DNA of 64,000 bases from Asaia sp. W19. Its GTDB lineage: Bacteria > Pseudomonadota > Alphaproteobacteria > Acetobacterales > Acetobacteraceae. Position 1 is the first letter of the stretch. Each line of letters opens with the position of its first letter. Positions 43,902 to 53,761 of the stretch are shown here, one piece after another. Where the stretch lies: assembly GCF_003994335.1 (NCBI RefSeq), contig NZ_PNQZ01000013.1, positions 1 through 64,000 of the forward strand, read 5' to 3'. The translations under genes were made by a program, and so were the position numbers. The notes beneath the pieces were generated by a model that worked only from the letters and a program-made list of their open reading frames with translations, was not told the origin of the DNA and did not search any database.

Positions 43902-46364
43902 TCAGCGCCTCAGAGTTGCGCCGGTTGCCTTGGCAACCGCAGCGATGATCTTCTCGGAAACGGCCTCGATCTCTTCATCCGTCAGGCTGGCCTTGACCGG
44001 CTGCAACGTGACATCGATGCCAAGCGAGCGATGACCGGGCTCGAGCGAGCCGCCCTCATAGATGTCGAACAGGCTTACGTCGCTGATGAGCGCGCGCTCT
44101 GCCCCTCGTGCGGCCTTCAGCACGGATTGTGCGTCCACTCCCGGCGCCACGATGAACGCAAAATCACGGCTGATCGGCTGGAACGCCGAGAGCGCAGGCG
44201 GTTGACGACGCTTGACCTTAGGCAGTGGCACGGCATCGAGAAAGATTTCGAAAACCACGAGGGTCGAATCGATCCCCATGGCGCGTGTCACGTGCGGATG
44301 CAGCTCACCGAAACAACCGAGGACGGTCTTGGGGCCCTGACGCACCACGCCCGAGCGACCGGGATGGTAGTGGCCCGGCGCATCGGCCGTGACACTGAGC
44401 GCATCAGCAGGAAGCTTCAATGCGTCCAGAGCGGCCATGAGATCGGCTTTGGCATCCCACAGCGTCATCGCCTGAGCCCGCACACCGGGACGACGGGGCG
44501 TTTCCCCTCCCCGCAACCCTGCCAGAACAAGCTTCTGGCCATCGGCATGAAAACAGGGGCCGAGCTCGAACAAGGCAGCGTCGTTGAAGCCGCGCGCCGC
44601 ATTATGCTGCCAGGCCCGCACCAGATTGATCAGCGGAGTAGGCCGCATCTGATTCAGATCGGAGGCGATCGGGTTCAAAAGGCGCAGCCCCTCAGGGGCG
44701 CCTCCGAAGAGCAGGGCATCCTCATGCGAAACGAAGGAGAACCCGATCGTCTCAACCAGGCCACGAAGCGCGCAGAGACGACGCAGATCGCCAAGACGCT
44801 TCTGCGCCGGGGTGACTGCAGGCGCAGCGATAGCGGTTCTGAGCGGCAGGGGCAGAGGCGGCACCGAGTCCAGACCATGGATGCGCAGTACTTCTTCGAT
44901 CAGATCGTTCTCTGCCTCGATGGCATGAACGGATGACGCCGCGCTCTGCGCCTGATCCGGATCGAGATGCGGGGCCTGATCGAGCTGGACACCCGTCGCG
45001 ACGTCATTGCGCCATGACGGCACGGCAAAACAGCTGCGCCCTTCCGCGCGCTCACGGACCTCGAAGCCAAGATGCTCCAGGATACGCGTCGCCTCTTCCT
45101 CGGCGATGTCGGCACCGCCAAGAGAACTCAGGCGCTCGAAGCGCAGCCACGCCTCGCGCTGCCAGACGGGGATTGCGCCGGCGCTCGTGACGTCACTGGC
45201 CTCTCCGCCACAAAGATCGAGAATGAGACGGGTTGCGGCCTCAAGCCCTGAAAGCACCAGAGCCGGGTCGATACCGCGCTCGAAACGCTGGCGGGCATCG
45301 GTATGCACCCCGAGCCTGCGCCCGGTCAGGGCAATACGGACGGGATCGAAAAGCGCAGCCTCGATGAAGACATCAACGGTTTCGTCGCTGACACCCGTTG
45401 CTTCACCACCGATCAACCCGGCAAGCGACTGAACGCCCGCACTGTCGACGATCACCAGATCGTCGGTGCCCAGAACGAGATCGCGCCCATCCAACGCGCC
45501 GAATGTCTCGCGCGCCGCACGGGCAAGCGACAGCGTGGTCCCGCTGATCTTGCCTGCATCGAACACATGAAGCGGGCGCCCGAGATCGAAGGTCAGGTAA
45601 TTGGTGATATCGACAAGCGCGCTGATCGGCTTGAGCCCGATGGACTCGAGGCGCTGGCGCAGCCAGTCGGGGCTTGGTCCATTGCGGACGCCGCGCACCA
45701 GGCGCCCGGCGATGAAGGGACAGGCAGACTCATACTGGATGTGCCAGTTGATGGGCGAGGGAAACTGCCCTTCCACCGTCTCGACCAGCCAGGGCTTGAG
45801 ATGCCCCAGCCCCGAAGCGGCGAGATCGCGGGCGATACCACGCACGCTCAGCGCATCACCGCGGTTCGGAGTGATCGAAATATCGATCACTGGATCGTCG
45901 AGCTTGGCATAATCAGCATAGGACTGACCCAGCACCACGGTCTCGGGCAACTCGGCAATCCCGTCGGATTCAGCCCCGAGTCCGAGTTCGCGCAGCGAGC
46001 ACAGCATGCCGCCGCTTTCCTGTCCGCGGATCTTGCCTGCCTTGATGGTGATGTCGCTGCCCGGGATGTAGGTGCCCGGCGGAGCGAAGATCACATGCAG
46101 CCCTGCTCGGGCATTGGGCGCGCCACATACGACCTGAACCTTCTCGTAGCCGCCGCCAGCCGCGACGACGCACACTTGCAGACGATCTGCATCGGGATGA
46201 CGATGCGCTTCCAGAATTTTGGCGACGCGAAAGCCCTTGAGGCTGTCGGCAGGGTTCTCGACACTCTCGACCTCAAGACCGATGGCGTTGAGCTTCGCAA
46301 GAATGGTGTCCAGCGAAACCGTGAAATCGAGATGCTCGCGCAGCCAGGATAGGGTGAACTTCAT
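43902..46364 (-). CDS. pheT: Phenylalanyl-tRNA synthetase beta subunit
   Basis: 820 aa. An N-terminal tRNA-binding (EMAP-like) domain near 40-150 is followed by the B3/B4 editing region, the B5 domain, the core, and a C-terminal anticodon-binding FDX-ACB domain (SAFQPISRDFAFIVA). In B5, between PSWRNDV and ENDLIEEVLRIHG, about 28 extra residues (TGVQLDQAPHLDPDQAQSAA and onward) are inserted compared with the usual direct join. Follows pheS by four bases. Confidence 0.95.
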   Translation of the reverse strand: MKFTLSWLREHLDFTVSLDTILAKLNAIGLEVESVENPADSLKGFRVAKILEAHRHPDADRLQVCVVAAGGGYEKVQVVCGAPNARAGLHVIFAPPGTYIPGSDITIKAGKIRGQESGGMLCSLRELGLGAESDGIAELPETVVLGQSYADYAKLDDPVIDISITPNRGDALSVRGIARDLAASGLGHLKPWLVETVEGQFPSPINWHIQYESACPFIAGRLVRGVRNGPSPDWLRQRLESIGLKPISALVDITNYLTFDLGRPLHVFDAGKISGTTLSLARAARETFGALDGRDLVLGTDDLVIVDSAGVQSLAGLIGGEATGVSDETVDVFIEAALFDPVRIALTGRRLGVHTDARQRFERGIDPALVLSGLEAATRLILDLCGGEASDVTSAGAIPVWQREAWLRFERLSSLGGADIAEEEATRILEHLGFEVRERAEGRSCFAVPSWRNDVATGVQLDQAPHLDPDQAQSAASSVHAIEAENDLIEEVLRIHGLDSVPPLPLPLRTAIAAPAVTPAQKRLGDLRRLCALRGLVETIGFSFVSHEDALLFGGAPEGLRLLNPIASDLNQMRPTPLINLVRAWQHNAARGFNDAALFELGPCFHADGQKLVLAGLRGGETPRRPGVRAQAMTLWDAKADLMAALDALKLPADALSVTADAPGHYHPGRSGVVRQGPKTVLGCFGELHPHVTRAMGIDSTLVVFEIFLDAVPLPKVKRRQPPALSAFQPISRDFAFIVAPGVDAQSVLKAARGAERALISDVSLFDIYEGGSLEPGHRSLGIDVTLQPVKASLTDEEIEAVSEKIIAAVAKATGATLRR

Positions 46365-46368
46365 GGTT

Positions 46369-47442
46369 TCAGACTCCTTCTGCGAGGCTGACGGAAGACA
46401 GGGCCGAGAAGCCGTAATGGCGCAACCATCTCAGATCGCTCTCATAAAAAGAGCGCAGATCGGGAATGCCGTTCTTGAGCATGGTCAGACGTTCGATCCC
46501 CATGCCGAAGGCGAAGCCCTGCCAAATGGCCGGATCGAGACCGCAATTGGCGAGTACGCGCGGATGCACCATACCTGAGCCCAGGACCTCGAGCCAATCC
46601 GTCCCGCCCCCGATTTCACCCGTCTGGCGCGACCAGCCGATATCAACCTCCATTGAGGGCTCGGTGAACGGGAAATAGGAGGCGCGGAAGCGCACCGGAA
46701 GGTTCGGCTTGTCAAAGAAGACACGCAGGAACTCGATCAGGCAGCCCTTGAGATGACCGAGGGTGATCCCCTTGTCGATGACAAGTCCTTCACATTGATG
46801 AAACATCGGTGAGTGGGTGGCATCATGATCGGCACGATAGGTGCGGCCCGGCGCGATCACGCGAATAGGCGGTGCCTCGGTGAGCATGGTCCGGATCTGT
46901 ACGCCCGATGTCTGGGTGCGCAGAACACGCGCCGGGGAGTCCTCGTGGGTCGAAGGCAGATAGAAAGTATCATGCTCGGTACGCGCCGGGTGATGGTCGG
47001 GCGTGTTGAGCGCAGAGAAATTATGCCACTGGGACTCGATGTCTGGCCCCTCAGCCACCGAGAAGCCCATCGCACCGAAGATGGCAGTCATTTCCTCGAT
47101 AGTACGGCTGATCGGATGGAGGAGGCCAAGAGGAGTCGCGGGCGCAGGCAGGGTCACATCGACCTGCTCGGACTTCAGGCGCGCCTCGAGAGCGGCATCG
47201 GCAATTTCCTGCCCACGCTGTTCGACGGCGCTGTTGAGGGCGTCGCGCAGGCGGTTGAGCGCCTGGCCACGCTCCTTGCGCTCCTCGGGGCTCATCTTCC
47301 CCAGTTCCTTGAGCAGACGGGTCAGGCGGCCGGACTTGCCCAGAACGCCCACACGAATGGCGTCCCAGGCGGCGTGATCCTGCGCCTGCGCCAAGGCCTC
47401 GAGAGTTTCGCTTCTCAGCGCTTCAAGATCATCGCCCATCAT
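46369..47442 (-). CDS. pheS: Phenylalanyl-tRNA synthetase alpha subunit
   Basis: 357 aa. Class II motifs: HPISRTIEEMTAIFGAMGF, FRASYFPFTEPSMEVDI, GMVHPRVLANCGLDPAIWQGFAFGMGIERL. The start is MMGDDLEAL at 47442 (47439 possible). Upstream is an attenuator-like hairpin after rplT. Confidence 0.95.
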   Translation of the reverse strand: MMGDDLEALRSETLEALAQAQDHAAWDAIRVGVLGKSGRLTRLLKELGKMSPEERKERGQALNRLRDALNSAVEQRGQEIADAALEARLKSEQVDVTLPAPATPLGLLHPISRTIEEMTAIFGAMGFSVAEGPDIESQWHNFSALNTPDHHPARTEHDTFYLPSTHEDSPARVLRTQTSGVQIRTMLTEAPPIRVIAPGRTYRADHDATHSPMFHQCEGLVIDKGITLGHLKGCLIEFLRVFFDKPNLPVRFRASYFPFTEPSMEVDIGWSRQTGEIGGGTDWLEVLGSGMVHPRVLANCGLDPAIWQGFAFGMGIERLTMLKNGIPDLRSFYESDLRWLRHYGFSALSSVSLAEGV

Positions 47443-47472
47443 TCGCCTGTCCCATCGGTCAACTGGTATCGT

Positions 47473-47516
47473 CAAAAAAGAAAACGGGCCGTCCTGATAC
47501 AGGACGACCCGTTTTC
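47473..47516 (-). terminator. Terminator or attenuator between rplT and pheST
   Basis: GAAAACGGG-C-CGTCCTG (47480-47496) pairs with CAGGACG-A-CCCGTTTTC (47500-47516): 16 pairs, one mismatch, 3-base loop. On the minus strand a T run follows. It sits 50 bases after rplT and about 30 before pheS, the position of the phe attenuator in enterobacteria. Confidence 0.85.
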
Positions 47517-47568
47517 TATCAAATCCGGAAATCTGCCGAAGCAAAAATCCGAAGGCAAAAGCCTATGA

Positions 47569-47955
47569 TCAGGCCTGCGCGGTCTGTTCCTGAGCGGACT
47601 GCTCAAGAGCCATCTGCGCCAGCTTCACGATCTCGGCGAAGGTTGCAGCGTCATCGAATGCGATGGCGGCCAGAACCTTACGGTCGATTTCGATGCCAGC
47701 CTTTGCCAGTCCATTGATGAACTTGCTGTAGGTCAGGCCCTGCTCGCGAACGGCAGCGTTGATGCGCTGGATCCACAGAGCGCGGAAATCGCGCTTCTTG
47801 TTACGACGGTCGCGATAGGCATAACGAAGCGCCTTCTCGACGCGCTCGAGAGCAATGCGATAGTTCGTGGAAGACCGGCCGCGATAGCCCTTGGCCAGAT
47901 CCAGAACCTTCTTGTGACGGGCGTGCGTCGTTACGCCGCGCTTAACACGTGCCAT
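47569..47955 (-). CDS. rplT: Ribosomal protein bL20
   Basis: 128 aa. [44 protein letters not shown] and [20 protein letters not shown] are the L20 signature. Binds 23S rRNA. Thirteen bases separate it from rpmI; in many bacteria L20 represses this operon. Confidence 0.98.
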   Translation of the reverse strand: MARVKRGVTTHARHKKVLDLAKGYRGRSSTNYRIALERVEKALRYAYRDRRNKKRDFRALWIQRINAAVREQGLTYSKFINGLAKAGIEIDRKVLAAIAFDDAATFAEIVKLAQMALEQSAQEQTAQA

Positions 47956-47968
47956 TTATATATGCTCC

Positions 47969-48172
47969 TCAAGCCAGTCCGTAGGGGGCCCACTGCTTCA
48001 CGGTCTTCGCATCCATGTCCGTCATGGTCTGCGGGCCGCGATTGGTGCGCTTCATTTTCTGCGGACGGTTGATGAGGCCGTGGCGCTTGTTGCCGGGACC
48101 GCACATCACCTTGCCGGTCGCGGTGATCTTGAACCGCTTCTTGACCGACGATTTGGTCTTCATCTTGGGCAT
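47969..48172 (-). CDS. rpmI: Ribosomal protein bL35
   Basis: 67 aa basic protein, [19 protein letters not shown] at the N-terminus and [11 protein letters not shown] later. No infC gene precedes it in this window, so the operon starts here or transcription comes from outside. Confidence 0.97.
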
Positions 48173-48374
48173 TTCGTTCTCCTCTCGACATATAAGGTGC
48201 CGGATTGCGATTGCTCGCAGCCGTCACCGAGCGGCCAGGCATGCCCTACCATCGCCTGGACGCGCGTTCGAAAGGGGGCACCTATAGGATATCTTCCCCA
48301 CGCACAACCCATTTTGACGCGCATAAACATTTACTTTGGGTTAGACAGAACCCTAACCACAATGTGGGACGTTC

Positions 48375-48388
48375 TTGACGTAGATCAA
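48375..48388 (+). promoter_or_regulatory. FNR/FixK-type binding site upstream of glucose dehydrogenase
   Basis: TTGACGTAGATCAA fits TTGAT-N4-ATCAA with one mismatch. It is 72 bases before the ATG of the dehydrogenase, and also lies in the divergent region of rpmI. An oxygen-linked regulator of the CRP/FNR family may act here. Confidence 0.55.
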
Positions 48389-48459
48389 CATTTGGGCCTT
48401 TTTCCACGCGGTCTCTTTTCGCAACGTTTCCGAACACGAAACCACACATAGGACGACGC

Positions 48460-50877
48460 ATGAACACGGTTTCCCGGCCGCGGTTCTGGGCAGCCCTCAC
48501 CGCCGTGATATTTGCCCTTTGTGGCATTTATCTGACACTCGGCGGTGTCTGGCTCCTGAGCTATGGCGACACCCCTTATTACGCAGTCTGCGGTATTGCC
48601 CTTCTGGCCACCGCCTATCTCGTCTGGAGGGGCCGCGCGGCCGCCTTCTGGCTCTATACCTTGATCATCCTCGGGTCGCTCCTCTGGGCGATCAGCGAAA
48701 TCGGTATCGATTTCTGGTCGCTCGTACCCCGTGGCGACGTGATCACTATTCTCGGGATCTGGCTGCTCCTGCCTTTCGTCAGCCGCCAGATCACCACAAG
48801 CCGTCTTGCCACCCTGCCCCTGCTGGGCAGCGTCGTCCTTGCCCTGATCGTCGTGGTCGTCGCCTTCGTGCAGGATCCGGGTGACAAGGCGGGTAACCTG
48901 CCTACCGAAAAGGTGGCCGCAGCCGGCAGCGATGCCCCTCAGCTCCCCGATGGCGACTGGCAGGCCTATGGCCGTACCCAGTACGGCGACCGCTTCTCTC
49001 CGCTCACGCAGATCACCTCTGACAATGTCAGCAAGCTCAAAGTGGCCTGGACCATGCGTACGGGCGACCTAAAGGGGCCGAACGATCCGGGCGAAGCCAC
49101 CAATGAGGCCACGCCGCTCGCCATCAACGGCACGCTGTATTTCTGCTCGCTGCATCAGAAGCTCTGGGCTGTCGATGGCGCTACCGGCAAGACGAAATGG
49201 GTGTTCGACCCCCATCTCTATGTCAACCCAGGCTTCCAGCATCTGACGTGCCGTGGCGTGACCTACCACAAATCCGATGCGAGTGCTGTAACCTCCGATG
49301 GTTCGCCCGCACCCGATGAATGCCATGAGCGTCTGTTCCTGCCTGTCAACGACGGCCGCCTCTTCGCTGTCGATGCCCAGACCGGCAAGGCCTGCCCGAG
49401 CTTCGGCAAGAGCGGCGAAATCGACCTGCGCACCCCGTACATGCCCTATGACCATGTGGGTGGCTACGAGCCAACCTCGCCGCCTGTCGTCACCGACAAG
49501 CTGGTCATCATTTCAGGCGCTGTCACCGATAACGGGTCCACCAAGGAGCCTTCGGGCGTCACGCGCGCCTTCGACCTGTTCACGGGCAAGCTCGTCTGGG
49601 TTTTCGATACCGGAAACGCCGACCCGAACCAGATGCCGGGCGACGACCACAAATACGTGGCGAACTCCCCGAATTCCTGGATCACCGCGTCCTACGATTC
49701 CAATCTGGGGCTGATCTATATCCCCACGGGTGTGCAGACACCTGATCAGTGGGGCGGCGACCGCAGCGCCGATTCCGAGCGTTATGCCTCGGCCATCCTC
49801 GCCCTGCACGCCGATACCGGCAAGCTTGCTTGGAGCTACCAGACTGTGCACCACGACCTGTGGGACATGGATCTGCCCTCGCAGATGAGCCTGGTGGATA
49901 TCACCCAAAAGGATGGCACAGTCGTTCCGGCGATCTATGCTCCGGCCAAGACAGGCAATGTGTTCGTTCTCGACCGTCGCGATGGCAAGCTGATCGTGGG
50001 CGCTCCCGAGCTGCCCGTGCCCCAGGGCGCGGCCAAGGGTGACCATACCGAGCCGACCCAGCCCTTCTCTGATCTGACCCTGCGCCCCAAGGCCCTGCTG
50101 ACGGGCAAGGACATGTGGGGCGGCACCGTGTTCGATCAGCTGATCTGCCGCGTGGCATTCCATCAGCTTGACTACAAGGGTACGTTCACCCCGCCATCAG
50201 AGCGTGGCTCGCTGATCTTCCCGGGTAATCTCGGCATCTTCGAGTGGGGTGGTCTTGCTGTCGATCCGCAGCGCCAGATCGCCATCTCCAACCCGATCGC
50301 CCTGCCTTTCGTCTCAAGGCTCGTTCCCCGTGGTCCGGGCAACCCGCTCTGGCCTGAAGAGGGTGCAAAGGGATCGGGGGGCGAGACCGGCCTGCAGCAT
50401 AATTACGGTGCGCCCTTTGCCGTCATGCTCAGCCCGTTCCTGAACCCGATCACCACCAAGATCGGCTTCCCGATCCCCTGCAAGCGTCCGCCGTGGGGCT
50501 ACATGGCTGGTATCGATCTGCGCACCAACAAGGTGATCTGGCAGCATCGTAACGGCACGCTGCGCGACAGCCTGTACAGTAGCGCCCTGCCCGTGCAGTT
50601 GCCCCCGCTCAAGATCGGCGTGCCAAGCCTTGGCGGTCCGCTCACGACGGCTGGCAACGTTGCCTTCCTGACGTCGACGCTGGATTTCTACATCCGCGCC
50701 TATAACGTCACGACGGGTGAAACCCTCTGGCAGGATCGCCTGCCTGCCGGTGGCCAGTCCACGCCGATGAGCTACTCGGCCAATGGCAAGCAGTACATCG
50801 TGACCTATGCCGGTGGTCATGGCTCCTTCGGAACCAAGATGGGCGATTACGTCATCGCCTATGCCCTGCCCAACTAA
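48460..50877 (+). CDS. gcd: Membrane-bound PQQ-dependent glucose dehydrogenase
   Basis: 805 aa. Five N-terminal helices (about 10-145) are followed by a periplasmic PQQ beta-propeller. Examples: WQAYGRTQYGDRFSPLTQI near residue 167 and YQTVHHDLWDMDLPSQMSL near 463. TGKTKWVFDP and TGKLAWSYQT are typical W-motifs of the propeller blades. The size matches single-subunit mGDH. It oxidises glucose to gluconolactone in the periplasm and feeds ubiquinone, a signature of acetic acid bacteria. Confidence 0.93.
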   Translation: MNTVSRPRFWAALTAVIFALCGIYLTLGGVWLLSYGDTPYYAVCGIALLATAYLVWRGRAAAFWLYTLIILGSLLWAISEIGIDFWSLVPRGDVITILGIWLLLPFVSRQITTSRLATLPLLGSVVLALIVVVVAFVQDPGDKAGNLPTEKVAAAGSDAPQLPDGDWQAYGRTQYGDRFSPLTQITSDNVSKLKVAWTMRTGDLKGPNDPGEATNEATPLAINGTLYFCSLHQKLWAVDGATGKTKWVFDPHLYVNPGFQHLTCRGVTYHKSDASAVTSDGSPAPDECHERLFLPVNDGRLFAVDAQTGKACPSFGKSGEIDLRTPYMPYDHVGGYEPTSPPVVTDKLVIISGAVTDNGSTKEPSGVTRAFDLFTGKLVWVFDTGNADPNQMPGDDHKYVANSPNSWITASYDSNLGLIYIPTGVQTPDQWGGDRSADSERYASAILALHADTGKLAWSYQTVHHDLWDMDLPSQMSLVDITQKDGTVVPAIYAPAKTGNVFVLDRRDGKLIVGAPELPVPQGAAKGDHTEPTQPFSDLTLRPKALLTGKDMWGGTVFDQLICRVAFHQLDYKGTFTPPSERGSLIFPGNLGIFEWGGLAVDPQRQIAISNPIALPFVSRLVPRGPGNPLWPEEGAKGSGGETGLQHNYGAPFAVMLSPFLNPITTKIGFPIPCKRPPWGYMAGIDLRTNKVIWQHRNGTLRDSLYSSALPVQLPPLKIGVPSLGGPLTTAGNVAFLTSTLDFYIRAYNVTTGETLWQDRLPAGGQSTPMSYSANGKQYIVTYAGGHGSFGTKMGDYVIAYALPN

Positions 50878-50898
50878 ATCCGGCAGGAAACGACACGG

Positions 50899-50926
50899 AA
50901 AAACCCGCCTCGTGGCGGGTTTTTTT
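50899..50926 (+). terminator. Intrinsic terminator of gcd
   Basis: AAAACCCGCC pairs with GGCGGGTTTT around TCGT, followed by more T. Flanking GACAC/GTGTC can extend the stem. Confidence 0.9.
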
Positions 50927-51009
50927 GTGTCTTGGGTGCGATGTCAAAGCGCTTGCCTTGGGCCGAATAATGTCAGAGTGTTGCTGAACACTCCAAAAGG
51001 ATTTCACCC

Positions 51010-51252
51010 ATGCTTCGTGGTTTTCTCGCCCTTACCGTGCTCCTTGGAACGGCTGCCGCCCCGGTGGCCTATGCCAAGCCCTGTCGTGATGCAACGACTG
51101 GCAAGTTCACCAAATGTGAAAAGCCCAAAGCGGAAAAATGCCGCGATGCCAAAGGGAAATTCATGAAGTGCAAGGCAGATGCGCCAAAAGACGATGCAGC
51201 AAAATCGGCTTCCCCGGCAACGCCTGCAGATGGCGCTCCGGGTAAGAACTGA
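51010..51252 (+). CDS. Small exported protein with paired CRDAxGKFxKC motifs
   Basis: 80 aa. Signal peptide cleaved near VAYA (residue 22). The mature part has two copies of a Cys motif: CRDATTGKFTKC and CRDAKGKFMKC, separated by KPKAEK. Then comes an Ala/Asp/Lys/Pro-rich tail. The two pairs of Cys could form disulfides. Start ATG 51010 with AAAAGGATTTC upstream. I know similar short Cys proteins among alphaproteobacterial hypotheticals but no function. Confidence 0.7.
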   Translation: MLRGFLALTVLLGTAAAPVAYAKPCRDATTGKFTKCEKPKAEKCRDAKGKFMKCKADAPKDDAAKSASPATPADGAPGKN

Positions 51253-51293
51253 TCAGCCCCTGTCTTCGGCCCCCTGTTTACAGGATGACAAGA

Positions 51294-51330
51294 AAATAGC
51301 CCGGCAATGCCGGGCTATTTCCGTTTTAAA
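51294..51330. terminator. Bidirectional intrinsic terminator
   Basis: AAATAGCCCGGC (51294-51305) pairs with GCCGGGCTATTT (51309-51320), 12 bp and a 3-base loop. T runs lie on both sides. Serves the small gene on the plus strand and sufE on the minus strand. Confidence 0.88.
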
Positions 51331-51375
51331 ACCTTTATCAGCGGGGCAAATCTATTGCGGTTTCACCCGTTGGGG

Positions 51376-51825
51376 TCAGGCTCGCGCACGGGCCCTGATC
51401 GCCTGCGCCATGGCCTCGACCCCATTCCCGCGATTGGTCGAAAGCGCCTTCACCAGACCGAGATCATGCAGGAACCCGGGATCGGTCGCCTCGATCTCGG
51501 CCCTGCCCCGCCCAGAATAGACGCGTAGCAACAGCGCCACGAGCCCGTTCACGATGGCTGCGTCAGACGCTCCGGCAAAGAAAAGCCTGCCCTGTTCCTC
51601 ATGCGCTTCAAGCCATACCTGGCTTTGGCAGCCAGGGACACGATGCGCATCGTTTTGCCATTCGACTGGAAAAGCCGGAAGAGTGCGGCCCATTTCGATG
51701 ATGTATTCGTAGCGATCCATCCAGTCGTCGAAGAGGGCAAGCTCTTCACGAATAGCCTCAATCGCGTCTGAAGCTGTATCGTCGACATTCTGCACCCAGG
51801 GCGCCATGATCACCGCCCCGCTCAC
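51376..51825 (-). CDS. sufE: SufE-type cysteine desulfurase activator
   Basis: 149 aa from a GTG that overlaps the hslU stop (GTGA); ATG at 51807 (MAPWVQNV) is an alternative. [13 protein letters not shown] holds the persulfide-accepting Cys. SufE carries sulfur from SufS during Fe-S assembly. No suf operon is adjacent. Confidence 0.9.
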   Translation of the reverse strand: MSGAVIMAPWVQNVDDTASDAIEAIREELALFDDWMDRYEYIIEMGRTLPAFPVEWQNDAHRVPGCQSQVWLEAHEEQGRLFFAGASDAAIVNGLVALLLRVYSGRGRAEIEATDPGFLHDLGLVKALSTNRGNGVEAMAQAIRARARA

Positions 51826-53138
51826 AGGATGAACCTGCTCAGATCGCCCTTGCGTGCCAGTGGAGCGACACGCTCCTGCACGTCATGCGCCGTGACCGTC
51901 ACGGTCTCTCCCCCACGATCCGAAGCCCGAAAGGAGATATCCTCGAGCAGACGCTCCATGACCGTCGCAAGACGCCGGGCGCCGATGTTTTCGACCCGCT
52001 CATTAATGTCGGCTGCGAGTTCCGCAAGCGCATCGACCGCCCCTTCCTCGAAAACGAGTGTCACGTTCTCGGTGCCGAGCAGGGAAACATATTGCTTGAG
52101 CAGAGAGTGCTCCGGCTCCAGCAGGATACGCTTGAGATCGTCGCGCGTCAGACCCGCCAGCTCAACGCGTATCGGCAGGCGCCCCTGCAATTCCGGAAGC
52201 AGATCCGAGGGCTTCGCCAGATGAAACGCACCTGAGGCGATGAACAGGATATGGTCCGTCTTAACCGGACCGTATTTGGTCGTGACTGTGGTACCCTCGA
52301 TCAACGGCAGGAGGTCGCGCTGCACGCCCTCACGAGAGATATCGCCACCGCGCCCTCCCCCCTCACCGGAACGGGCACAGACCTTGTCAATTTCGTCCAG
52401 AAAGACGATGCCGTGATCCTGCGCGTGACGTACGGCATCCTGTGTGAGGGCATCATTATCGACGAGACGATCGGCTTCTTCGCGAATCAGTAGCTGACGG
52501 GCCGTCGCAATACTCAGGCGGCGCTTCTGAGGGGACCGGTTCATGAGATTCTTCATCAGGTCGCCAAAGGCTGCGGCATTCATGACAGTGCCACCCGCCA
52601 TGTCGGGCATCTCACCTGCACCCGGCTCGCGCCCGACCTGAATCTCGATTTCCTTCTCTTCAAGCTCGCCATTGCGCAGCATCTGACGGAACTTGGTCTT
52701 GGTATCAGCAGACGCCGTTTCTCCCACCAGGGCATCGACGAGACGGGATTCTGCGGCGAGTTCGGCCTTCGCGTTCACGTCCTTGCGGCGCGCTTCGCGC
52801 AGCATGGTAAGCGAAACCTCAACCAGATCGCGTACGATGGACTCGACATCGCGCCCGACATATCCAACTTCGGTGAATTTGGTCGCCTCGACCTTCAGAA
52901 AAGGCGACTGGGCAAGACGGGCAAGACGGCGGGCGATCTCGGTCTTGCCGCAGCCGGTCGGACCGATCATCAGGATGTTTTTGGGAACGACCTCCTCGCG
53001 CAGGCCCTCCGGCAATTGCGCCCGGCGCCAGCGATTGCGCATGGCGATGGCAACGGCACGCTTTGCCTCGTTCTGTCCGATAATGAAGCGGTCGAGTTCC
53101 GAGACGATCTCTCGGGGCGAATAATTCGGGATATCCAT
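51822..53138 (-). CDS. hslU: ATP-dependent protease ATPase subunit HslU
   Basis: 438 aa AAA+ unfoldase. Walker A GPTGCGKT near residue 57, Walker B IVFLDEID near 245, and the gating loop region [11 protein letters not shown]. The I domain lies between. Forms a complex with HslV. Start overlaps hslV stop by one base. Confidence 0.96.
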   Translation of the reverse strand: MDIPNYSPREIVSELDRFIIGQNEAKRAVAIAMRNRWRRAQLPEGLREEVVPKNILMIGPTGCGKTEIARRLARLAQSPFLKVEATKFTEVGYVGRDVESIVRDLVEVSLTMLREARRKDVNAKAELAAESRLVDALVGETASADTKTKFRQMLRNGELEEKEIEIQVGREPGAGEMPDMAGGTVMNAAAFGDLMKNLMNRSPQKRRLSIATARQLLIREEADRLVDNDALTQDAVRHAQDHGIVFLDEIDKVCARSGEGGGRGGDISREGVQRDLLPLIEGTTVTTKYGPVKTDHILFIASGAFHLAKPSDLLPELQGRLPIRVELAGLTRDDLKRILLEPEHSLLKQYVSLLGTENVTLVFEEGAVDALAELAADINERVENIGARRLATVMERLLEDISFRASDRGGETVTVTAHDVQERVAPLARKGDLSRFIL

Positions 53139-53719
53139 TACGCTTCCTCCCCGCCGAGCAATTCAACCCTGACCGAATGATTGGTGTACACGCAGATATC
53201 GCCCGCGATCTTCATGGCCTTGCGCGCCACATCTTCGGCGCTCAGCCCCTCGATATCGATCAGCGCCCGGGCAGCGGAGAGGGCGTAGTTACCCCCTGAG
53301 CCAATCGCGATGATCCCATCCTCAGGCTCGAGCACGTCGCCATTCCCTGTCAATGTGAAGGAGCGATGGGCGTCGGCGACTGCCATCATGGCTTCAAGAC
53401 GACGCAGATAGCGGTCCGTGCGCCAGTCCTTGGCCAGATCGACACAGGCGCGCTCAAGTTGATCCGGATAGCGCTCCAGTTTCGCTTCGAGCCGTTCAAG
53501 CAGAGTGAACGCATCTGCCGTAGCTCCGGCGAAACCGGCCAGAATAGTGCCCTTGGGGCCAATGCGGCGGACCTTGCGGGCATTACCCTTGATGACGGTC
53601 TGACCGAGCGTAACCTGACCGTCGCCTGCCATGGCCACCTGACCGTCGCGTCTCACACAGAGGATGGTAGTGCCATGCCAGCCAACCGGGTCATGGGGGG
53701 AAGAAGAAGAAATCTGCAT
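53138..53719 (-). CDS. hslV: ATP-dependent protease peptidase subunit HslV
   Basis: 193 aa from the ATG at 53719; an ATG four codons upstream is also open. The mature N-terminal Thr is the first of [20 protein letters not shown], so about 16 residues would be removed. [15 protein letters not shown] is the other typical block. Threonine protease partner of HslU. Confidence 0.94.
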   Translation of the reverse strand: MQISSSSPHDPVGWHGTTILCVRRDGQVAMAGDGQVTLGQTVIKGNARKVRRIGPKGTILAGFAGATADAFTLLERLEAKLERYPDQLERACVDLAKDWRTDRYLRRLEAMMAVADAHRSFTLTGNGDVLEPEDGIIAIGSGGNYALSAARALIDIEGLSAEDVARKAMKIAGDICVYTNHSVRVELLGGEEA

Positions 53720-53761
53720 GTCTCCACACATAAGGATTGGAGACGCCCAGACAAGCCCGCC

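Noticed and set aside
48339..48358. GGTTAG...CTAACC inverted repeat before gcd
   Set aside because: Six-base arms around eight bases can arise by chance; the FNR-like box nearby is the better regulatory candidate.
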